DNA of 37,270 nt from JBDNFP01 sp041689775 (lineage in GTDB: Bacteria; Bacteroidota; Bacteroidia; Cytophagales; Spirosomataceae). The notes beneath the pieces are model-generated. The model made no database searches. It was not told where the DNA came from and saw only the letters and a list, made by a program, of their open reading frames with translations. This document shows positions 34,095-37,270 of the stretch, piece after piece. The translations under genes were made by a program, and so were the position numbers. How positions within the stretch are numbered: the first letter of the stretch is position 1; every line of letters begins with the position of its first letter. Where the stretch lies: the NCBI GenBank assembly GCA_041689775.1, contig JBDNFP010000303.1:1-37270 (forward strand). Direction: 5' to 3'.

Positions 34095-35918
34095 TTATTC
34101 CTTCTCATTGGTATCAATCATAGTATCAAAGTAAGCCCTGACTTTTTTTGCTTTATCAGGACCAACTACCTCCGCTAATTCTTCTACTGAACTTTCCCGA
34201 ATAGCTTTAATACCCCGGTAATGTTTTAATAATACCGTGGCGGTTTTCTTCCCAATCCCATCCACATTTTCAAGTTCACTGACAAGACTACTCCTACTCC
34301 GTTTATCACGGTGGTAGGTAATCGCAAAGCGGTGAGCTTCATCTCTGATTTGCTGAATCAACTTCAAGGACTCCGACTTCTTATCAATATAGAGGGGTAA
34401 GTAATCCTCAGGAAAGTAAATCTCTTCCAGCCGTTTAGCTATTCCTATAATAGGAACCTGACCGTAAATATTCAGCTCTTTAAGGGCATCACAAGCGGCA
34501 CTTAGCTGACCTTTTCCACCATCAACAACAATCAGGTCAGGAAGTGGTTCATTTTCGTTCAACAGGCGTGCATACCTACGTCCAACTACTTCGTTCATCG
34601 ACGCAAAATCATTGGCTCCTACGACCGTTTTAATCGTAAAATGTCGGTAATCTTTTTTGGCAGGACGACCTTCTTTAAAACATACCATGGCGGCCACCGG
34701 GTTGGTGCCCTGAATATTGGAGTTATCAAAACACTCGATATGCCTTGGTAAGGCCTTCAATTGTAAATCTACTTTAAGTTTAATCAAGACCCGATCTCTT
34801 TTGGAAGTAGTAGCAGAAGCTTCCACCGCTCTTCTCTCCGCTTTTTCCCGCCGAAAAAACAAGACATTCTTCATCGACATATCCAGAAGTTTCTTCTTAT
34901 CTCCGATTTGGGGCACCACAATATCCAACTTCATATCTAAGTCCGGAGTCAGATTGGAAATCAACTCTTTCGCCTCATCGCCGTACGTTTCCCGCATTTC
35001 AACAATGAGCATCGCCAAGATGTCCTCATCTTTTTCATCCAATTTCTTTTTGATGTCAAAGGTTTGGGTGGCTACCACATAGCCGTTCTTCACCTTCATA
35101 AAATTGAGGTAAGCGGCTTCTTCGTCCGAAACTACTGTTAGTACATCCAAATTACCCAAACGAGGGCTTACGACCGTTGCCTTGCTTTGGAAATTGTCCA
35201 GCAGCTGAATCTTCATCTTCCACTCATGGGCCTGTTCAAAGGCCATTTTTTCCGCGGCATCAAACATCTGTTCTTTGAAGTATTGTTGGGGTAAAGCCAA
35301 ATTACCCTTTAAGATGTGGTGAACCTGATCAATTTCCGTCGAGTAACTTTCGGGTGTTTGTAGTCTTTCACAAGGACCTTTACAGTTGCCAATGTGATAT
35401 TCCAAGCATACCTTAAACTTACTACCCTTAATATTCTCTGGTGAAAGGTTCAACTGGCAGGAACGAATCGTGTACAGTTCTTTGAACATATCGAGCAAGG
35501 CATACATAGCGCGCTGATTTGCAAAGGGACCGTAGAAAGTACCCAAGCGCCGATCAACTCGCCTAACCGTTAAGACTCTGGGAAAAGGCTCATGCGTGAT
35601 ACAAATAAAGGGATAGGTCTTATCATCACGAAGTAAAATATTGAAACGGGGTTGGAACCGCTTAATCAGTTGGTTTTCTAGCAAGAGTGCATCCCACTCG
35701 GTAGGTGCGATGGTGAATTCGATGCGTCGAATCTGACTTACTAAACGTTTCGTTTTGCGATCGTGCTGATTTGACTTTACGAAATAACTGCTTACTCTAT
35801 TTCTTAAGTCTTTGGCTTTCCCTACATAAATGACCTCCTCTTTCTCGTCAAAATAACGGTATACTCCGGGTTCATGAGGAACTTTGGACAATTCCGTTTT
35901 ATAATCAAATTCCGCCAT
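34095..35918 (-). CDS. uvrC: UvrABC excision nuclease subunit C
   Basis: UvrC makes both incisions around bulky DNA lesions in nucleotide excision repair. The 607-residue length is typical. It has an N-terminal GIY-YIG nuclease domain (GVYRYFD, then IYVGKAKDLRNRV, about 18-42), the UVR helix region (about 200-235) and a C-terminal RNase-H-like nuclease with D398 in ECFDNSN and the VDGGKGQLSAA block. Tandem helix-hairpin-helix motifs (VDGIGKKTATVLLKHY) lie near the end. The start is ATG at 35916-35918. It lies 22 bp after the glycerate kinase gene and is probably co-transcribed with it. Confidence 0.98.
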   Translation of the reverse strand: MAEFDYKTELSKVPHEPGVYRYFDEKEEVIYVGKAKDLRNRVSSYFVKSNQHDRKTKRLVSQIRRIEFTIAPTEWDALLLENQLIKRFQPRFNILLRDDKTYPFICITHEPFPRVLTVRRVDRRLGTFYGPFANQRAMYALLDMFKELYTIRSCQLNLSPENIKGSKFKVCLEYHIGNCKGPCERLQTPESYSTEIDQVHHILKGNLALPQQYFKEQMFDAAEKMAFEQAHEWKMKIQLLDNFQSKATVVSPRLGNLDVLTVVSDEEAAYLNFMKVKNGYVVATQTFDIKKKLDEKDEDILAMLIVEMRETYGDEAKELISNLTPDLDMKLDIVVPQIGDKKKLLDMSMKNVLFFRREKAERRAVEASATTSKRDRVLIKLKVDLQLKALPRHIECFDNSNIQGTNPVAAMVCFKEGRPAKKDYRHFTIKTVVGANDFASMNEVVGRRYARLLNENEPLPDLIVVDGGKGQLSAACDALKELNIYGQVPIIGIAKRLEEIYFPEDYLPLYIDKKSESLKLIQQIRDEAHRFAITYHRDKRSRSSLVSELENVDGIGKKTATVLLKHYRGIKAIRESSVEELAEVVGPDKAKKVRAYFDTMIDTNEKE

Positions 35919-35940
35919 TCCTAAAATTTCTCTGAAATAT

Positions 35941-37074
35941 TTACTTTCCGGTAAAGAACAAGCTGGTCAAGTGAAAAGTTGCCTCGCTTACTAGTCTAAA
36001 CCCTTCCTTTTGGGCTTTATCCAAGCTCATCGGTGAGTTTATAATTGAAACCGCATAGGCGATTCCAGCGTTCTTAACTTCCAATGGCGATATAGCCAAT
36101 GTACCACACACCACTGCAATAGGTACATCATACTTAGCGCATATCCCGGCGAGACCAAGCACTAGTTTACCTTGCAAGGTTTGCTTATCCATTTTACCCT
36201 CACCTGTAATAACTAAATCTGCATTCTTAATATGATCTTCTACGTGGGTCTGCTCCAATACAATGGTTGCTCCGGGTTCCAGACTTCCGTGCAAAAACCA
36301 TTTTGCCCCAGCCCCAACCCCACCGGCCGCGCCTGCCCCCGGTACCCGGCTGTGATCTTCACCAAATGTTTTACAAGCCACTCTGGCAAGATTCCTGAGT
36401 CCCTGATCAAGTAGGTAGGCACTTTCAGAATTAGCACCTTTCTGACGAGCATATACCATCGAAGCACCGTCATCACCATACAATGGGTTGGTTACGTCAC
36501 AGGCCACGGTAATTCTCACCTTACCTAAGCGACGGTTTGCATGAGCAACATCGATGGAATGAATATGGATCAGGTTTTCCCCGTTAGGTGGAAGTTCCTT
36601 TCCTTTACTATCCAAAAACTTATACCCCAAAGCCGCCGCAATACCTATACCGGCATCATTTGTGGCACTACCGCCAATACCCAGAATAATGTGATCTACA
36701 CCCCTATTAAGGGCATCTGCAATTAGTTGGCCAGTGCCATAAGAGGTAGTTTTAGCGGGGTCTCGCTCATTTAAATCCAAAAGCCAAAGCCCAGAAGCGG
36801 AGGCCATTTCTATGAAGGCAGTCTTATGATCCTGGGATAAACCATAGGAGGCCTCAATACTCCGGGCCATAGGATCATATACTTTAATAGAAACAAACTC
36901 TCCCTCAGCGTGGAGCGTTAGGGCTTTGGCTGTTCCTTCACCGCCATCTGCAAGTGGTATAGAAATAATCTCCGCCATAGGAAAGAGCTGAGTAATTCCC
37001 TCCACCATGGCTTTACATACCTCATCCGCTTCCATGGATCCTCTGAATTTATCAGGAGCTACAACAATTTTCAT
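35941..37074 (-). CDS. Glycerate kinase (GarK/GlxK family)
   Basis: It phosphorylates D-glycerate, feeding glyoxylate- or sugar-acid-derived carbon into glycolysis. The 377-residue protein starts MKIVVAPDKFRGSM and has the family blocks PLADGGEGT (44-52), TSYGTGQLI, ILGIGGSATNDAGIG and ACDVTNPLYG; the C-terminal part has VITGEGKMDKQTLQGK. I chose ATG at 37072-37074. The TTG at 37084-37086 would add four residues ahead of a conserved family start. It precedes uvrC by 22 bp. No other glyoxylate genes are adjacent. Confidence 0.93.
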   Translation of the reverse strand: MKIVVAPDKFRGSMEADEVCKAMVEGITQLFPMAEIISIPLADGGEGTAKALTLHAEGEFVSIKVYDPMARSIEASYGLSQDHKTAFIEMASASGLWLLDLNERDPAKTTSYGTGQLIADALNRGVDHIILGIGGSATNDAGIGIAAALGYKFLDSKGKELPPNGENLIHIHSIDVAHANRRLGKVRITVACDVTNPLYGDDGASMVYARQKGANSESAYLLDQGLRNLARVACKTFGEDHSRVPGAGAAGGVGAGAKWFLHGSLEPGATIVLEQTHVEDHIKNADLVITGEGKMDKQTLQGKLVLGLAGICAKYDVPIAVVCGTLAISPLEVKNAGIAYAVSIINSPMSLDKAQKEGFRLVSEATFHLTSLFFTGK

Positions 37075-37083
37075 AGGGTAAAC

Positions 37084-37091
37084 CAAAATTA
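37084..37091 (-). promoter_or_regulatory. Candidate -7 box very close to the glycerate kinase start
   Basis: TAATTTTG on the minus strand matches TAnnTTTG. It would place transcription start about 3-5 nt before the ATG, giving a nearly leaderless mRNA. No -33 box is evident. Confidence 0.28.
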
Positions 37092-37180
37092 GCTAAGTAC
37101 TAATGCATAATTAGTTTGTATTATTAATTCAGTCAAATTACTGGCTAATATTCTATATATCAAATATTTACAAAAAGGTA

Positions 37181-37208
37181 ACAGCTACAAGCTAATAGCT
37201 GTCAGCTA
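37181..37208. repeat. Degenerate 7-bp tandem repeat (four units)
   Basis: AGCT recurs every 7 bp at 37183, 37190, 37197 and 37204, in units ACAGCTA, CAAGCTA, ATAGCTG and TCAGCTA. It lies in the gene-free region upstream of the glycerate kinase gene. Nothing else is recognised between 37092 and the window end. Confidence 0.6.
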
Positions 37209-37270
37209 CTTAAACGAAAAAGGGCTGTATTACTACTTGATGTTACGCAAGTCTGTTTTTATCCAAAGGA

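Noticed and set aside
37075..37086. TTG start for glycerate kinase
   Set aside because: The family N-terminus MKIVVAPDKF begins at the ATG 37072-37074.

Overview
The window looks like a chromosomal segment of a Bacteroidota bacterium, most likely a gliding member of the Cytophagales. Three things support this: a type IX secretion/gliding cluster (porP/sprF-gldK-gldL-gldM-gldN), the family content (DUF4271, DUF1573 lipoprotein, YbbR-like protein, long NusB, M16 peptidase), and several intergenic TAnnTTTG boxes, the -7 element of the Bacteroidota sigma factor. Genes lack strong Shine-Dalgarno sequences. No tRNA, rRNA, CRISPR array, intact insertion sequence or phage gene was seen. The order of genes is that of ordinary core and metabolic chromosome.

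Layout. 1-250: possible 3' end of an unknown gene, then a dnaX promoter. 257-5796: dnaX (+) facing a leftward housekeeping block nusB - ytxH-like - DUF1573 lipoprotein - yajC - ybbR-like - coaE. 6088-7872: a rightward ABC exporter half-transporter. 7946-10232: leftward dipeptide epimerase and secreted amidohydrolase. 10378-12113: leftward M16 zinc peptidase and ispF, overlapping by one base. 12228-14083: rightward secreted TPR-like protein and a sulfite-oxidase-like molybdoenzyme. 14133-14813: leftward UPF0173 metallo-hydrolase. 14965-17114: two tandem DUF2157-type membrane proteins. 17292-24198: rightward run of amidase, FAD-linked alditol-oxidase-like lipoprotein, NCS2 purine permease, exported MTA/SAH nucleosidase and an MFS acid-sugar transporter, separated by hairpin terminators. 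24223-24852: leftward unknown 7-TM protein. 24970-34019: rightward sucD, DUF4271, hemD, then the T9SS motor/core genes porP, gldK, gldL, gldM, gldN. 34095-37074: leftward uvrC and glycerate kinase.

How the genes work together. GldL and GldM form the proton-driven inner-membrane motor of T9SS and gliding. GldK (lipoprotein) and GldN form the periplasmic ring, and PorP/SprF is an outer-membrane partner. The purine permease next to an exported MTA/SAH nucleosidase suggests adenine scavenging (inference). 

The most interesting signals are: an A10 tract in dnaX with stop codons just beyond it in both other frames, which predicts a programmed short (gamma-like) clamp-loader subunit; a strong intrinsic terminator inside the gld cluster between gldK and gldL; terminator-like hairpins lying 9-12 nt in front of two start codons; and a metal-site Asp-to-Tyr change in the UPF0173 enzyme. 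I did not find a wholly novel multi-gene system.
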